The notes beneath the pieces were generated by a model. The model ran no database searches, was not told the DNA's origin, and saw nothing but the letters and a program-made list of their open reading frames with translations. From Sulfitobacter sp. 20_GPM-1509m (GTDB lineage Bacteria > Pseudomonadota > Alphaproteobacteria > Rhodobacterales > Rhodobacteraceae): a stretch of DNA of 64,000 nucleotides. Below are positions 8,874 to 17,550 of this stretch, piece after piece. Where the stretch lies: the NCBI RefSeq assembly GCF_000620505.1, contig NZ_JIBC01000009.1, forward strand, positions 124,001 to 188,000, written 5' to 3'. The translations under genes and the position numbers were made by a program. The stretch's first letter is position 1, and the number at the start of each line of letters is the position of its first letter.

Positions 8874-9102
8874 GCACGGGCTGAGCATATGACGCGCAAA
8901 TGTTTGAATTTCGAGAAAATGGGTCCGGCTGCATTTTGCATCTTGTACGAATCCACAATGCATATAAATGCGGATTTACAGACGCCAACGCACGCGCCTC
9001 TGGCCGGTCAGCTTCACTGACTGACCCGCGTTTATGTAGCGACGGTAACGTCTCTGATACTCAACCCCGCCCTTCGATGGGTGGTTGTCATTGGAGATGA
9101 CC
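8874..9102 (+). promoter_or_regulatory. Structured 5' leader of the ornithine decarboxylase gene (speF-leader candidate)
   Basis: 229 bases without a gene before the decarboxylase start. Two clear hairpins are visible: GGTCAG (9006-9011) with CTGACC (9021-9026), and AACC..GCCC (9063-9072) with GGGTGGTT (9079-9086) closed by a UUCGAU-type loop. The second ends six bases before the GGAG ribosome site (9092-9095), so it could occlude or release it. A conserved RNA motif upstream of speF-type decarboxylases is known in Alphaproteobacteria. I cannot match its consensus by eye, so identity with that motif is inferred from position. Confidence 0.4.
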
Positions 9103-10275
9103 ATGAACGTTACAACACGCGGCATTGCCCGCGCCGCTGATGCTGTTTCACATGACCGTGCGGCTGCTTATATCGCCAGCCGCCAATTTGAACGCCCCAC
9201 ACTGGTGCTGGACCCCATGCGTGTGGCCGCGCAGTACGATGCGCTGGCCGAGGGTCTGTCCGGTGCCCGCATCCACTATGCCGTGAAGGCAAACCCGCAA
9301 CCCGAAATTATCGGCACCCTCGTGGCCCGTGGATCGCGCTTTGATGCGGCAAGCCGGGCGGAAATCGAATTGTGCCTGAGCCAGGGCGCCGAAGCCTGTG
9401 ACATTTCGTTCGGCAACACCATCAAGAAAGTGTCGGACATCGCCTTTGCCTATGGCGTGGGGATCGACCTTTACGCCGCTGACGCGGAAGAAGAGCTGTT
9501 GAAGCTGGCCAAGTACGCCCCCGGCGCGCGTGTCTATATCCGTGTGATCGTCGAGCATTCGCAAGCCGACTGGCCGCTGAGCCGCAAATTCGGCTGCTCT
9601 GCGTCGAAAGTTGTGCCGCTGATGGACATGGCTGTTGAACTGGGTCTGCGTCCCGTGGGCATTTCGTTCCACGTTGGCAGCCAGACCCGCCGCGCCGCCT
9701 TCTGGAACCCTGTTCTGGATGAAATGGCCAAAGTCTGGACCACGGCGAAAGAGGCCGGTCACGACCTGAATGTTCTGAACCTGGGCGGCGGTTTCCCCGC
9801 CTTCTATGGCGAAACCATCGACGCGCCGCGCAGCTATGCCTCGGACGTGATGCATGCCGTACGCGCCCGTTTCGGTGCTGTGGACTACGTCATGGCAGAG
9901 CCGGGCCGTGGTCTGGTGGCCGAAGCAGGTCACATTGCAGCCGAAGTTCTGCTGGTGTCGCGCAAGTCGGATGACGACATGCACCGTTGGGTTTACCTGG
10001 ACATCGGCAAGTTCTCGGGCCTGGCCGAAACCATGGACGAAGCGATCCGTTATCAGTTCACCACAGCGCGTGATGACGAGGAAATGGGCCCCTGCGTTCT
10101 GGCTGGTCCGTCGTGCGACAGTGCAGATGTACTTTACGAAAAGCGCCCAATGTTGTTGCCTGTGGGTCTGAGTGCCGGAGACAAGGTGATGATTCGCAAC
10201 TGTGGGGCCTATACCACCACATATGCGAGCATCGGGTTCAACGGATTTCCGCCGCTGGATGTGATCGTTCTCTGA
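9103..10275 (+). CDS. Ornithine/lysine decarboxylase, fold type III PLP enzyme
   Basis: Makes putrescine (or cadaverine) from ornithine (or lysine), the entry step of polyamine synthesis. The 390-residue product has the PLP lysine in HYAVKANPQPEI (Lys62), the phosphate-binding LNLGGGFPAFYGE, and the C-terminal GPSCDSADVLYEK with the catalytic cysteine contributed across the dimer. The ATG at 9103 was chosen because GGAG lies 7 bases upstream; the in-frame ATG at 9097 is too close to it. A structured leader precedes it and a strong terminator follows. Confidence 0.93.
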   Translation: MNVTTRGIARAADAVSHDRAAAYIASRQFERPTLVLDPMRVAAQYDALAEGLSGARIHYAVKANPQPEIIGTLVARGSRFDAASRAEIELCLSQGAEACDISFGNTIKKVSDIAFAYGVGIDLYAADAEEELLKLAKYAPGARVYIRVIVEHSQADWPLSRKFGCSASKVVPLMDMAVELGLRPVGISFHVGSQTRRAAFWNPVLDEMAKVWTTAKEAGHDLNVLNLGGGFPAFYGETIDAPRSYASDVMHAVRARFGAVDYVMAEPGRGLVAEAGHIAAEVLLVSRKSDDDMHRWVYLDIGKFSGLAETMDEAIRYQFTTARDDEEMGPCVLAGPSCDSADVLYEKRPMLLPVGLSAGDKVMIRNCGAYTTTYASIGFNGFPPLDVIVL

Positions 10276-10296
10276 ACGATAGATCGCGCGGAATAG

Positions 10297-10332
10297 GGTC
10301 GTCTGCTTTGGGAGGAGCAGGCGACCTTTTTT
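10297..10332 (+). terminator. Rho-independent terminator of the decarboxylase gene
   Basis: An 11-bp stem, GGTCGTCTGCT (10297-10307) with AGCAGGCGACC (10316-10326), holding one G-T pair, followed by TTTTTT (10327-10332). Confidence 0.92.
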
Positions 10333-10349
10333 ATTGTTTTACAACGGGT

Positions 10350-10943
10350 TCAGACCGGTTTGCGGGCGCGTAGGGCGGCCGTGATCGTGCCATCATCAAG
10401 GTAATCCAGCTCTCCGCCGACGGGCACGCCCTGGGCCAATGTGGTCATCGTTACACGGCCTTCAAGCTGGTCCGCGATATAGTGGGCGGTGGTCTGGCCG
10501 TCGATGGTGGCGTTCAGCGCCAGGATGACTTCGCGCACGTCTTCGGCCTCGATCCGGTCGATCAGGCGCGGAATGCGCAGTTCTTCGGGGCCCACGGCAT
10601 CCAGCGCCGACAGAGTGCCGCCCAGCACGTGATAGCGCCCCTTGAACATGCCCGAGCGTTCCATGGCCCACAGGTCGGCCACGTCCTCGACCACGCAAAG
10701 TTCACCGTTCTGGCGCTTGTTCGACGTGCAGATATCGCAGACATCCGTGGTGCCGACATTGCCGCAGTTCAGACATTCGCGCGCGGTGGCGGCAACGGTC
10801 TGCATCACGTCGGCCAACGGCGTCAGCAGCAGGGCGCGCTTGCGGATCAGGTGCAATACCGCGCGCCGCGCCGACCGGGGGCCAAGGCCCGGCAACTTTG
10901 CCATCATCTCGATCAGGGCGTCGATGTCGTCGGTCGAACTCAC
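10350..10943 (-). CDS. recR: Recombination protein RecR
   Basis: RecFOR-pathway DNA repair protein that helps load RecA at gaps. The 197-residue product has the N-terminal helix-hairpin-helix ([20 protein letters not shown]), a C4 zinc finger ([16 protein letters not shown]) near residues 57-72, and a TOPRIM domain with [15 protein letters not shown] and [17 protein letters not shown]. Full length. It is the last gene of the minus-strand dnaX-ybaB-recR order, which is conserved in many bacteria. Confidence 0.97.
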   Translation of the reverse strand: MSSTDDIDALIEMMAKLPGLGPRSARRAVLHLIRKRALLLTPLADVMQTVAATARECLNCGNVGTTDVCDICTSNKRQNGELCVVEDVADLWAMERSGMFKGRYHVLGGTLSALDAVGPEELRIPRLIDRIEAEDVREVILALNATIDGQTTAHYIADQLEGRVTMTTLAQGVPVGGELDYLDDGTITAALRARKPV

Positions 10944-10974
10944 GCGGGGTCCTTGGATTGCATTCCTGCCCGGT

Positions 10975-11027
10975 GGGGGCCTTTGGCAGGCCGACCCTCC
11001 GGGGGGAGTTTAAGGGGCAAGATGAAG
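10975..11027 (+). repeat. Dispersed intergenic repeat, copy 4
   Basis: Contains GGCCTTTGGCAGGCC, then CCCTCCGGGGGGAGTTT, then GGCAAGATGAAG. The end module matches the copies at 590, 33140 and 54301. It lies between ybaB and recR, both on the minus strand. Confidence 0.7.
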
Positions 11028-11032
11028 CCCGT

Positions 11033-11377
11033 TCAGAATGGCAGTTTCATGCCTGCGGGCAGGCCCAGACCTTCGGTCATCTTGGACAGTTCTTCCTGCG
11101 ACTTCGCGGCGGCCTTGGCTTGGGCGTCCTTGATGGCGGCCAGGATCAGATCCTCAACCACTTCCTTGTCGTCGCTGTTGAAAATGCTGGGGTCGATGTC
11201 CAGTGCGGTCAGGTCGCCCTTGGCGGTGGCGGTTGCCTTGACCAGACCGGCGCCGGATTCGCCGGTGACCATGACGTTTTGCAGATCGTCCTGCATCTGC
11301 GCCATCTTGTCCTGCATTTCCTTGGCTTTTTTCATCATGCCGGCCATGTCGCCCAGCCCGCCCAGTCCTTTAAGCAT
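11033..11377 (-). CDS. YbaB/EbfC family nucleoid-associated protein
   Basis: Small DNA-binding protein of 114 residues. It begins MLKGLGGLGDMAGMMKKAKE and has a Met/Gln-rich first helix (MQDKMAQMQDDLQ), then the conserved VTGESGAGLVKATATAKGDL and the DPSIFNSDDKEVVEDLILAA segment of the dimer fold. It sits between dnaX and recR, its standard position across bacteria. Confidence 0.95.
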   Translation of the reverse strand: MLKGLGGLGDMAGMMKKAKEMQDKMAQMQDDLQNVMVTGESGAGLVKATATAKGDLTALDIDPSIFNSDDKEVVEDLILAAIKDAQAKAAAKSQEELSKMTEGLGLPAGMKLPF

Positions 11378-11440
11378 CGTCGTCTCCTTGGGTGTGTCTT
11401 TGATCTGATATGTGATGTCGCGTGCCCGTCAGGGCAAGGG

Positions 11441-13189
11441 TCAGTCTTCTTCGAAGGGGTCCCATTCGTCCTCGACCTCGGGCAGGGCTTCGACCTGGGC
11501 CGATGCTGCGATCTCTTCGGGCGTGCGGATGCCGGTGATCCGTGCCTTGGGGAATTGGGCCATGACGGCCATGACCAGCGGGTGCGCTTCGGCCTCGGCG
11601 CGTTGTTCCAGCTCGGCAGCATCGCGGACCTCGGCGATGGTCTTGCCGCCGCCGTCGTTGACGATTGTCACCGCCCAGCGGTTGCCGGTCCATGTTTGCA
11701 GGCGCGCGCCCAGACGCTGTGCCAGATCGTGCGGGGCGCCGTCGGCGGGCACGAACTCGATGCGCCCCGGTTGGTAGGCGGCCAGTTTCAGCGTTGTTTC
11801 CACATCGATCAGCAGTTTTCCGTCGCGATTGGTTCGGATCAGTTCGACGACATGCTCGAAGGTGGGAAAGCGGGCCAGCGCGCTGTCAGCGTTGACCGCC
11901 AGTGCCGCCGTGGGGCCACCACCGCTGTGGGCTGCGGGACGCGCGGCCTGGGCGTAGGCTTGCGTGGCGCCACCCGATGCAGCGCCACCGACCGTGCCGC
12001 CATTGCCGCCGGGGGCAGGGGGTGGTGTGCTGTTGAGTTTGCGCACCAGTTCCTCGGGGGTCGGCAGGTCAGCCACATGGGTCAGCCGGATGATCGCCAT
12101 TTCGGCGGCCATCATCGCATTGGGGGCGGCTGCGACCTCGTCCAAGGCTTTCAGCAGCATCTGCCACAGGCGCGTCAGCACCCGCATCGGCAGGTTCTCG
12201 GCCATGGTCTGCCCGCGCTGCCGCTCGTCTGGTGATACGGTGGGGTCTTCCGACGCTTCGGGCGTGATCTTGACCACGCTGACCCAATGGGTGATCTCTG
12301 CCAGATCGCGCAGCACCGCCATCGGGTCGGCCCCGTCGGCATATTGCGCACCCAGTTCGGTCAGCGCCGCCGCTGCATCGCCGCGCAGGATCATGTCCAG
12401 CAGGTCCAGCACGCGGCCCCGGTCGGCCAGCCCCAGCATGGCGCGGACCTGTTCGGCGGTGGTTTCACCCGCACCGTGTGAAATCGCCTGATCCAGCAAG
12501 GACGTCGCATCGCGGGCCGACCCTTCGGCAGCGCGGGTGATCAGGGCCAGCGCGTCGTCGGCAATTTGGGCGTTTTCGGCGCTGGCAATCTTGCGCATCA
12601 GCGTGATCATCACCTCGGGTTCGATCCGGCGCAGGTCGAACCGCTGGCAACGCGACAGTACCGTCACAGGCACCTTGCGAATCTCGGTGGTGGCAAAGAT
12701 GAATTTGACGTGGGCTGGCGGTTCTTCCAGCGTTTTCAGCAGCGCGTTGAATGCGCTGGTCGACAGCATGTGCACTTCGTCGATGATGTAGATCTTGTAG
12801 CGGGCGGATGCGGCGCGGTAGTGGACGGAATCAATGATTTCCCGGATGTCGCCCACGCCGGTGCGTGATGCGGCGTCCATTTCCATCACGTCCACGTGGC
12901 GGCCTTCCATGATCGCCACGCAATGCTCGCATTTGCCACAGGGTTCGGTCGTCGGCTTGCCGTTGCCGTCCGGGCCGATGCAGTTCATCCCCTTGGCGAT
13001 GATCCGCGCGGTGGTGGTTTTGCCGGTGCCGCGAATGCCCGTCATGATGAACGCCTGTGCAATGCGGTCGGCATCGAACGCGTTTTTCAACGTGCGCACC
13101 ATCGCATCCTGACCGACGAGATCGGCAAAGGTTTCGGGCCGGTATTTGCGGGCCAGTACCTGATATTGGGCGGGGACTGTGTCGGTCAT
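11441..13189 (-). CDS. dnaX: DNA polymerase III subunits gamma and tau
   Basis: Clamp-loader ATPase of the replicative polymerase. The 582-residue product has a Walker A motif GIRGTGKTT at residues 51-59, a zinc-binding cysteine cluster (C..CGKCEHC) near 68-83, Walker B in YIIDEVHMLSTSAFNALLK, the SRC box (VLSRCQRFDLRR), and a tau-type C-terminal extension. A Gly/Ala/Pro-rich linker near residues 395-425 separates the AAA part from the C-terminal domain. The gene heads the dnaX-ybaB-recR set; 63 bases separate it from ybaB. Confidence 0.96.
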   Translation of the reverse strand: MTDTVPAQYQVLARKYRPETFADLVGQDAMVRTLKNAFDADRIAQAFIMTGIRGTGKTTTARIIAKGMNCIGPDGNGKPTTEPCGKCEHCVAIMEGRHVDVMEMDAASRTGVGDIREIIDSVHYRAASARYKIYIIDEVHMLSTSAFNALLKTLEEPPAHVKFIFATTEIRKVPVTVLSRCQRFDLRRIEPEVMITLMRKIASAENAQIADDALALITRAAEGSARDATSLLDQAISHGAGETTAEQVRAMLGLADRGRVLDLLDMILRGDAAAALTELGAQYADGADPMAVLRDLAEITHWVSVVKITPEASEDPTVSPDERQRGQTMAENLPMRVLTRLWQMLLKALDEVAAAPNAMMAAEMAIIRLTHVADLPTPEELVRKLNSTPPPAPGGNGGTVGGAASGGATQAYAQAARPAAHSGGGPTAALAVNADSALARFPTFEHVVELIRTNRDGKLLIDVETTLKLAAYQPGRIEFVPADGAPHDLAQRLGARLQTWTGNRWAVTIVNDGGGKTIAEVRDAAELEQRAEAEAHPLVMAVMAQFPKARITGIRTPEEIAASAQVEALPEVEDEWDPFEED

Positions 13190-13259
13190 GGCAACCTTGC
13201 TGGATTCGAGTGACCGGCCAAACCTATGTGCTGCCGACGGCGGCGTCTACCGCCCAAGC

Positions 13260-13622
13260 CTATAATGACCAAAGGATGACGCCGGTGCCAAGCGCACCAA
13301 GCGCCATGACCGAGGCCACGATGATGAAATAGCGCGGCGTTTTGATCGAGGCGTCGCGCTGGCTGAGCCGCCCGTGAGTGCGGGAGGCTTGTCGCTGGGC
13401 TGACCAGAACATGAACAGGGCGGCGCCCAGAAAGACGGACGCGACGGCTTTGGCCATCCACGTGGGTTCAAACGCGCCGAACACGGCTTTCAGGCCGATC
13501 GCCACCCCGATGGCACCCATACCTGTGCGCATCCAGCCCGCAAAGGTGCGTTCGTTGGCAAGACTGGTGCGATCTTCTGCCCAGTGGGTTCGGTCTTCGG
13601 CCAATTCATTTCTGTCTGACAT
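13260..13622 (-). CDS. DUF202 (YidH-like) membrane protein
   Basis: Small membrane protein of 120 residues. It contains the DUF202 signature ANERTFAGWMRTGMGAIGVA near residues 20-42 and three hydrophobic helices (about 33-52, 60-80, 98-118). I chose the start at 13622 (MSDRNELAEDRTHWAEDRTS); the long upstream in-frame extension is Pro/Arg-rich and overlaps the divergent promoter. Function is unknown. It is divergent from the zinc metallopeptidase gene, 64 bp apart. Confidence 0.85.
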   Translation of the reverse strand: MSDRNELAEDRTHWAEDRTSLANERTFAGWMRTGMGAIGVAIGLKAVFGAFEPTWMAKAVASVFLGAALFMFWSAQRQASRTHGRLSQRDASIKTPRYFIIVASVMALGALGTGVILWSL

Positions 13623-13686
13623 TGAACTAATCTGGTGCGAAGGTGTTGGCTGACAAGCGGCGTTGTTGCCAAAGGGGAGAAAGATC

Positions 13687-14523
13687 ATGCGTTTGCGGGG
13701 AATCAAGGGCAGCCGGAATGTCGAAGTGCGCGGACGGGGGCGTGCCGGAGCCGCGGGCGGCATCGGTGTTGTCGGTTTGCTGGTTGTCTTGGCTGTCGGC
13801 TATTTCACCGGCATCGACGTAACGCCGCTGTTGCAGGGCGCGGATCAGCAGCAGACGCAACAGGGCGCGCCCGTGCAGCCTGCGGACCCCGAAGGCACGC
13901 AGTTCGCATCACAGGTTCTGGCCACGACCGAACAGGTCTGGACGCAAATCTTTGCCGAGCAGGTGGGGCGCGAATATACGCCGCCGGTTCTGGTGGTCTT
14001 TGACGGCGTCACGCAAAGCCCCTGCGGCGGCGCATCCGGCGCGACGGGGCCGTTCTATTGCCCGGTGGATCAAAAGGCATATCTGGACACGGCATTCTTT
14101 GACATGCTGTCACAGCGTCTGGGCGCGGATGGTGATTTTGCCGCCGCCTATGTCATCGCACATGAGGTTGCCCATCACGTACAGAACCAATTGGGTATTC
14201 TGGAACAGGTAAACGCAGCCCGCCAACGGGGCAGCGTCACCGAAGCGAATGCGCTGACCGTGCGGCTTGAGCTGATGGCGGATTGTTTTTCGGGTGTCTG
14301 GGCGCAGTCAGTGCGCGGCCTGATGGAGCGGGGCGACCTGGAAGAGGCGTTGAATGCGGCGCGCAAGATCGGGGATGATTATCTGCAACGGCAGGCGGGG
14401 CAGGTGCCACAGCCGCACACGTTCACGCATGGCACATCCGAACAGCGGTCCAGCTGGTTCCAGCGCGGCTATGACAGCGGGCAGATTGATCAATGCGATA
14501 CGTTTGCCGCGCAAAAGCTGTAA
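13687..14523 (+). CDS. Neutral zinc metallopeptidase, YpfJ family
   Basis: Membrane-anchored putative metalloprotease of 278 residues. A short basic N-terminus (MRLRGIKGSRNVEVRG) precedes one membrane helix (about residues 22-40). The catalytic domain carries the gluzincin-type motif HEVAHH at residues 159-164, with a downstream ELMADCFSGVWA segment holding the third metal ligand. The start at 13687 fits the family N-terminus. Length fits YpfJ proteins, whose substrates are not known. Confidence 0.92.
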   Translation: MRLRGIKGSRNVEVRGRGRAGAAGGIGVVGLLVVLAVGYFTGIDVTPLLQGADQQQTQQGAPVQPADPEGTQFASQVLATTEQVWTQIFAEQVGREYTPPVLVVFDGVTQSPCGGASGATGPFYCPVDQKAYLDTAFFDMLSQRLGADGDFAAAYVIAHEVAHHVQNQLGILEQVNAARQRGSVTEANALTVRLELMADCFSGVWAQSVRGLMERGDLEEALNAARKIGDDYLQRQAGQVPQPHTFTHGTSEQRSSWFQRGYDSGQIDQCDTFAAQKL

Positions 14524-14559
14524 GGGAGAAACGGCCGCTTTGACGGGCAAAGCGCCAAG

Positions 14560-14658
14560 GTGAGAGATTGGACAACGACCCAAGCGGGACTCGTTACGGC
14601 TGCTTCCTTCCGGATCTGACCGGGTTGGCGAGGCGCTCGCCCGCGCCAACCTCTCGAT
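14560..14658 (-). ncRNA. ffs: Signal recognition particle 4.5S RNA
   Basis: On the minus strand the apical domain reads GGTCAGATCCGGAAGGAAGC, the near-invariant SRP RNA hairpin with the GGAA tetraloop and asymmetric loop that bind Ffh. The ends close in a perfect 10-bp helix (with one G-U) between 14646-14655 and 14562-14571. Together these give a compact bacterial SRP RNA of about 100 nt. The exact ends are uncertain by a few bases. Confidence 0.95.
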
Positions 14659-14875
14659 GCCCCATATAGGGGGCGTGGGGCGGCATGGCAACCGTTTGCC
14701 TGCACCGATTTTTCGGGTTTGCGGTGCGTGTCGCGGGGCGCTCGGGCAATCTCCAGACGAAAATTCTGCGCGGTGCCTTGCCTTTAGTTTGCGCAAGCGC
14801 CTGACGGGCAGGGGTTTCGTGGGATTGAACCATTTTCGCCCCCGTGGCACAGGTTACTCCGGTGCGAGGGAGACT

Positions 14876-15850
14876 ATGCAGATGCGACACGCGGAAACGG
14901 TGACATTCGGAGGTTCGGCGCTGGACCGCGCAGGCGAGATACGCGCAAACCCGCAGGCAATAGCCGAGGCGCGTGCGCATCCTGATGCCCGTGCAATCGC
15001 GCTGTGGCGCGGCAAGCCGTTGATCGTGCGCATCCGCCCCACAATCCTGATGCGGTTGCCGATGGACCATCCGATCCTGCAGGAGGCAGTGGAAGAGCCG
15101 GTTTTTCTGGGCCGCGAGGATGGCGCGCCGCGCTTTGCCTATGACCTGTCGAAATGGGAGCCGGACCAGACCGACATGGCCGCCCTTGGCGGATTTCTGG
15201 ACCCCAGCGAACAGCATCACCCGACATTGGACGATCTCGAAGTTTTCGCCGAATTGCGCCGGATCATGACATGGCTCAGCCCGCGAGACGCGGAACTGGC
15301 GGCGACGGCCAAGGCGATCATCGGCTGGCACGACAGTCACGGATTCTGTGCCAAATGCGGCGCGGCCAGCGAAATCGCAGATGCCGGATGGCGGCGGGCT
15401 TGTCCGGCCTGCCACACCAGCCACTTTCCGCGTACCGATCCCGTGGTTATCATGCTGATCACACATGGAAATTCCGTTCTGATGGGGCGCTCGCCCGGCT
15501 GGCCAGATGGCATGTATTCGTTGCTGGCCGGCTTTGTCGAACCCGGCGAGACGCTGGAGGCTGCCGTGCGCCGCGAGGTGTTCGAGGAAAGCGGTGTGCG
15601 CGTCGGACAGGTCGATTATCTGGCCAGCCAACCCTGGCCATTCCCGGCGTCGTTGATGTTCGGGTGTCACGGCGTGGCGACCACGGACGAGATCCACATT
15701 GACCCGGTCGAGATCGAGGATGCCATGTGGGTCAGCCGCGAGGAAATGGTTCAGGCCTTTGCCGGAGAACACCCGCGCCTGTTGCCTGCACGCAAGGGGG
15801 CAATCGCGCACTTCTTGCTGGAGAACTGGCTTGCGGATACTTTGGATTAA
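14876..15850 (+). CDS. nudC: NADH pyrophosphatase (NAD+ diphosphatase) NudC
   Basis: Nudix hydrolase that splits NADH to NMNH and AMP and can decap NAD-capped RNA. The 324-residue product has the three-domain NudC layout: an N-terminal domain, a zinc ribbon (CAKCGAASEI with CPACHTSHFP) near residues 158-183, the Nudix box GFVEPGETLEAAVRREVFEE, and the family tag SQPWPFPASLMFG. The start at 14876 was chosen because upstream in-frame codons run into the SRP RNA gene region. Confidence 0.95.
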   Translation: MQMRHAETVTFGGSALDRAGEIRANPQAIAEARAHPDARAIALWRGKPLIVRIRPTILMRLPMDHPILQEAVEEPVFLGREDGAPRFAYDLSKWEPDQTDMAALGGFLDPSEQHHPTLDDLEVFAELRRIMTWLSPRDAELAATAKAIIGWHDSHGFCAKCGAASEIADAGWRRACPACHTSHFPRTDPVVIMLITHGNSVLMGRSPGWPDGMYSLLAGFVEPGETLEAAVRREVFEESGVRVGQVDYLASQPWPFPASLMFGCHGVATTDEIHIDPVEIEDAMWVSREEMVQAFAGEHPRLLPARKGAIAHFLLENWLADTLD

Positions 15851-15892
15851 GAACAAGCTGATAGAAAATCTCAAAAGAGAGCGGGCAGTGCC

Positions 15893-16360
15893 ATGAAGTT
15901 TTCAACCCGAGAGGATATCGAAGCCCCTATTGAGGGCGTGTTTGACATGCTCTGCGATTTCGAGGGTTTTGAACGCTCTGCCATGCGTCGTGGTGCCGAA
16001 GTGCAGCGCGTTGACCGGCTGCCCAAGCCCGGTGTCGGGATGATGTGGGACGTCGTGTTTTCAATGCGTGGCAAGATGCGCAAGCTGCAGCTGGAGATGA
16101 CCCGGTTTGAGCGGCCACAGGAGATGCTGCTGGCCTACCGCTCGGCCGGGCTTGAAGGCACGTTCCAGATCGAACTGATGGCGCTGTCGCGCACCCGCAC
16201 ACGGGTGGCGATCTCGCTGGACATCGTGCCGCTGAACCTGTCGGCACGCCTGTTGGTACAATCGTTGAAGCTGGCCAAGACGTCGTTGACCAAACGGTTC
16301 AAGCTGCGCGTGGCCGAATATGCCAAAACGATGGAAGAGCGCTATAAACGCTCGGCTTAA
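15893..16360 (+). CDS. SRPBCC-fold protein (polyketide cyclase/START-like)
   Basis: A 155-residue protein with the START-like N-terminus MKFSTREDIEAPIEGVFDML, in which the first beta strand is followed by the DF/F region. The central part (PGVGMMWDVVFSMRGKMRKL) and a long C-terminal helix rich in Lys/Arg (VQSLKLAKTSLTKRFKLRVA) complete the SRPBCC fold. It follows nudC after 42 bases. Function unknown; such proteins bind hydrophobic ligands. Its 3' end overlaps the convergent histidine kinase by 4 bp. Confidence 0.8.
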   Translation: MKFSTREDIEAPIEGVFDMLCDFEGFERSAMRRGAEVQRVDRLPKPGVGMMWDVVFSMRGKMRKLQLEMTRFERPQEMLLAYRSAGLEGTFQIELMALSRTRTRVAISLDIVPLNLSARLLVQSLKLAKTSLTKRFKLRVAEYAKTMEERYKRSA

Positions 16361-17406
16361 GCGCTGCGGGGCATCGTGAATGTAAACCGCGTTCCGGCCT
16401 CGTCCGAGGTCAGATGCATCGCGCCGCCGTGCGCACGCGCGATCTGGTCGGCAATGTACAGGCCCAACCCCAGCCCTTTTTGATCTTCGTCCGGTTCGAA
16501 CCCCGAGAACGGTTCGAAAATACCGATTTGACGCTCGGCAGGGATCGGAGTCCCGCTGTTGTGGACGCACAGGACAAAATGATCGCGTTTGTCCGTGACG
16601 CGCAACCGCACGGGTTCGGCATTGTCGCCATGTGTCGCGGCATTTGACAGCAGGTTCGACACCAGCTGTGTGATCCTCATGCTGTCGACCCGCACCGGAT
16701 CGGCAAAGTCGAATTCGGCTTCGAACCGGGTCTGCGGGTGGGCCAGCCGGATTTCCTCGAGAGTTTGGTTCAGGACCTTGTGCAACGCGCAGTCTGTCGG
16801 GGTCGCAAGGTTGATACCATTGCCCAGCCGTGCGCGGGCAAAATCCATCATATCGTTGATCAGGGCAGACATCCGGGCGACCGAATCCTGGATGCCGACC
16901 ATCAGTTGCTGCTTGGTGGGGTCTTCTTCCTTGCGCTGCAACATCCGGGTCGCGGCGTTGATTGCGGCCAGCGGGTTGCGCAGGTCGTGGCCCAGGATCG
17001 CGATGAACTGCTCACGAAAACGGGCCTCTTCCTCGCGGTTCTTCAGGTTTGCGCGGTTCAGCTTGTCTTCGGTGACGTCGCGGGCAGAACAATAGAACCT
17101 GTCGCCTTCGGGAACACAGTTCCATGACAGCCAGCGATAGCTGCCGTCCTGATGGCGATAGCGGTTTTCAAAGCCCATGATCGGCTTGCCGCGCTGGATG
17201 ATCTGAAAGCCAGTTTCGGTTCTGGCGATGTCATCGGGGTGAACAAATTGGAAAAATTCCTGTGACTCGACTTCGTGGGCACGCCAGCCCAAAACCCTGT
17301 ACCAGGCAGGGTTGGTGTTTTCGAATTTGCCGCTGGCACTGAGCACACCCAATATGTCCGGTGTGATGTGCCAGGTCAGACTGTATTTTTCGAAAGAATC
17401 TGGCAT
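16357..17406 (-). CDS. PAS-domain sensor histidine kinase
   Basis: Soluble sensor kinase of 349 residues with no membrane helix. A PAS domain (about residues 10-115, with WYRVLGWRAHEVESQEFFQF and RHQDGSYRWLSWNCVPEGD) is followed by a HisKA domain with phospho-acceptor His140 in ILGHDLRNPLAAINAATRM. The HATPase domain has an N box (QLVSNLLSNAATHGDN) and G boxes (GLGLGLYIADQIARAHGG). No response regulator is adjacent, so it is an orphan kinase. The PAS lacks visible heme or flavin signature residues. Confidence 0.9.
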   Translation of the reverse strand: MPDSFEKYSLTWHITPDILGVLSASGKFENTNPAWYRVLGWRAHEVESQEFFQFVHPDDIARTETGFQIIQRGKPIMGFENRYRHQDGSYRWLSWNCVPEGDRFYCSARDVTEDKLNRANLKNREEEARFREQFIAILGHDLRNPLAAINAATRMLQRKEEDPTKQQLMVGIQDSVARMSALINDMMDFARARLGNGINLATPTDCALHKVLNQTLEEIRLAHPQTRFEAEFDFADPVRVDSMRITQLVSNLLSNAATHGDNAEPVRLRVTDKRDHFVLCVHNSGTPIPAERQIGIFEPFSGFEPDEDQKGLGLGLYIADQIARAHGGAMHLTSDEAGTRFTFTMPRSA

Positions 17407-17550
17407 CTGGCAGGCTCATTTCAGAAGTGAGTTTACAGCGGATCGGCAATTGAAAGCCCTTGATATAACAATGCAAATCAAGGGTTGCCAAAGGTCATAC
17501 GATGCGCCGAGATTCGACGCAAATGGTTAATCGCTTAGGTTGAGTTCGCT

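Noticed and set aside
10898-12235. A 445-codon plus-strand open frame opposite dnaX and ybaB
   Set aside because: Shadow of dnaX; composition not protein-like.
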